This document shows positions 12,247 through 12,502 of a DNA stretch of 12,502 nt, piece after piece; position 1 is the first letter of the stretch; the number at the start of each line of letters is the position of its first letter. This stretch comes from DATDOO01 sp035293245 (GTDB lineage Bacteria; Pseudomonadota; Gammaproteobacteria; Methylococcales; Methylococcaceae). Under the pieces are notes generated by a model, which was not told where the DNA came from, ran no database searches, and saw only the letters and a program-made list of their open reading frames with translations. The position numbers and the translations under genes were made by a program. The DNA lies in NCBI GenBank assembly GCA_035293245.1, contig DATDOO010000251.1, positions 1-12,502 of the forward strand. Direction: 5' to 3'.

Positions 12247-12337
12247 GGAGAGATGGCCGAGAGGCCGAAGGCGCTCCCCTGCTAAGGGAGTATGGGCCAA
12301 AAGCCCATCGAGGGTTCGAATCCCTCTCTCTCCGCCA
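12247..12337 (+). tRNA. tRNA-Ser (anticodon GCU)
   Basis: A 91-nt class II tRNA. The acceptor stem GGAGAGA pairs with TCTCTCC, the discriminator is G and CCA is encoded. The anticodon loop reads CTGCTAA with anticodon GCT (codons AGC/AGU), the long variable arm is present, and the T loop reads TTCGAAT. It sits between csrA and tRNA-Arg, as serV does in E. coli. Confidence 0.97.
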
Positions 12338-12406
12338 TCTTCGCCCTTTTAAGGCGCATTGCGGTTGACGCCATAAACCGATGAAAGCATAATTCTCAAT
12401 TCTTAT

Positions 12407-12483
12407 GCGCCCGTAGCTCAGTTGGATAGAGTACCTGGCTACGAACTAGGTGGTCGGGAGTTCGAATCTCTCCGGGCGCGCCA
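12407..12483 (+). tRNA. tRNA-Arg (anticodon ACG)
   Basis: A 77-nt tRNA with acceptor stem GCGCCCG/CGGGCGC, discriminator G and an encoded CCA. The anticodon loop reads CTACGAA with ACG, which would be edited to ICG by TadA to read CGU, CGC and CGA. D loop (AGCTCAGTTGGATAGAG) and T loop (TTCGAAT) are normal. It lies 69 bp after tRNA-Ser and is probably co-transcribed. Confidence 0.97.
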
Positions 12484-12502
12484 CTTTACGTTCCCCTGTA
12501 GC

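Noticed and set aside
12247..12483. tRNA genes as the insertion site of this element
   Set aside because: They lie over 5 kb from the element, are separated from it by host genes, are complete, and no duplicated tRNA 3' end was recognised near 6642-6826.
1..12502. CRISPR array or insertion sequence
   Set aside because: No regularly spaced direct repeats with unique spacers, no transposase and no terminal inverted repeats were seen; the only tandem repeat is the 182-bp coding duplication.

Overview
The window reads as chromosome of a GC-rich proteobacterium, most likely a gammaproteobacterium. This rests on gene content and order: csrA followed by tRNA-Ser(GCU) and tRNA-Arg(ACG) matches the csrA-serV-argV order known from Enterobacteria, and a YajR-type transporter, a YcgN (UPF0260) protein and a TIGR02647-type protein are present. 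A betaproteobacterium is not excluded. I cannot name the species.

Left half (about 1-6720) is an integrated mobile element of the P4-integrase/AlpA type. It opens with the 3' part of a P4-type tyrosine integrase that runs off the left edge. A toxin-first RelE/HigB-like toxin and HTH antitoxin pair follows, then an unrecognised 192-aa gene and a structured intergenic stretch. From 2362 to 6588 there is one tightly packed run of eleven genes, nearly all joined by stop/start overlaps: AlpA-like regulator, primase-type domain protein lacking its zinc ligands, DUF3631 P-loop ATPase, TubC_N-like protein, two unknown small genes, a DUF5681 protein, and four tiny related genes of 56-63 codons. One intrinsic terminator (6618-6641) closes the run. 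No capsid, tail, conjugation or known defence gene is visible, so it looks like a satellite-type or island element whose replication module is (inferred) the primase-like protein plus the DUF3631 ATPase.

The junction zone (about 6642-6826) holds two direct TGGTGGTAT repeats and a consensus DnaA box. This is the best candidate for the right end of the element, but the matching left end lies outside the window.

Right half (6827-12502) is ordinary host backbone: a two-TM small membrane protein; on the minus strand a TIGR02647 protein with ycgN, and moeA; divergent to moeA, moaB; on the minus strand yajR-ssb; then csrA with a clear promoter and a GGA-rich leader, followed by tRNA-Ser and tRNA-Arg. 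moeA and moaB act in molybdenum cofactor synthesis, ssb in DNA replication and repair, and csrA in post-transcriptional control.

The most unusual part is the 5882-6588 array of tiny genes. The first two are a gapless 182-bp tandem duplication, the fourth is a diverged relative over its whole length, the third shares only the first dozen codons, and the 3' end of the upstream DUF5681 gene carries the same short motif.
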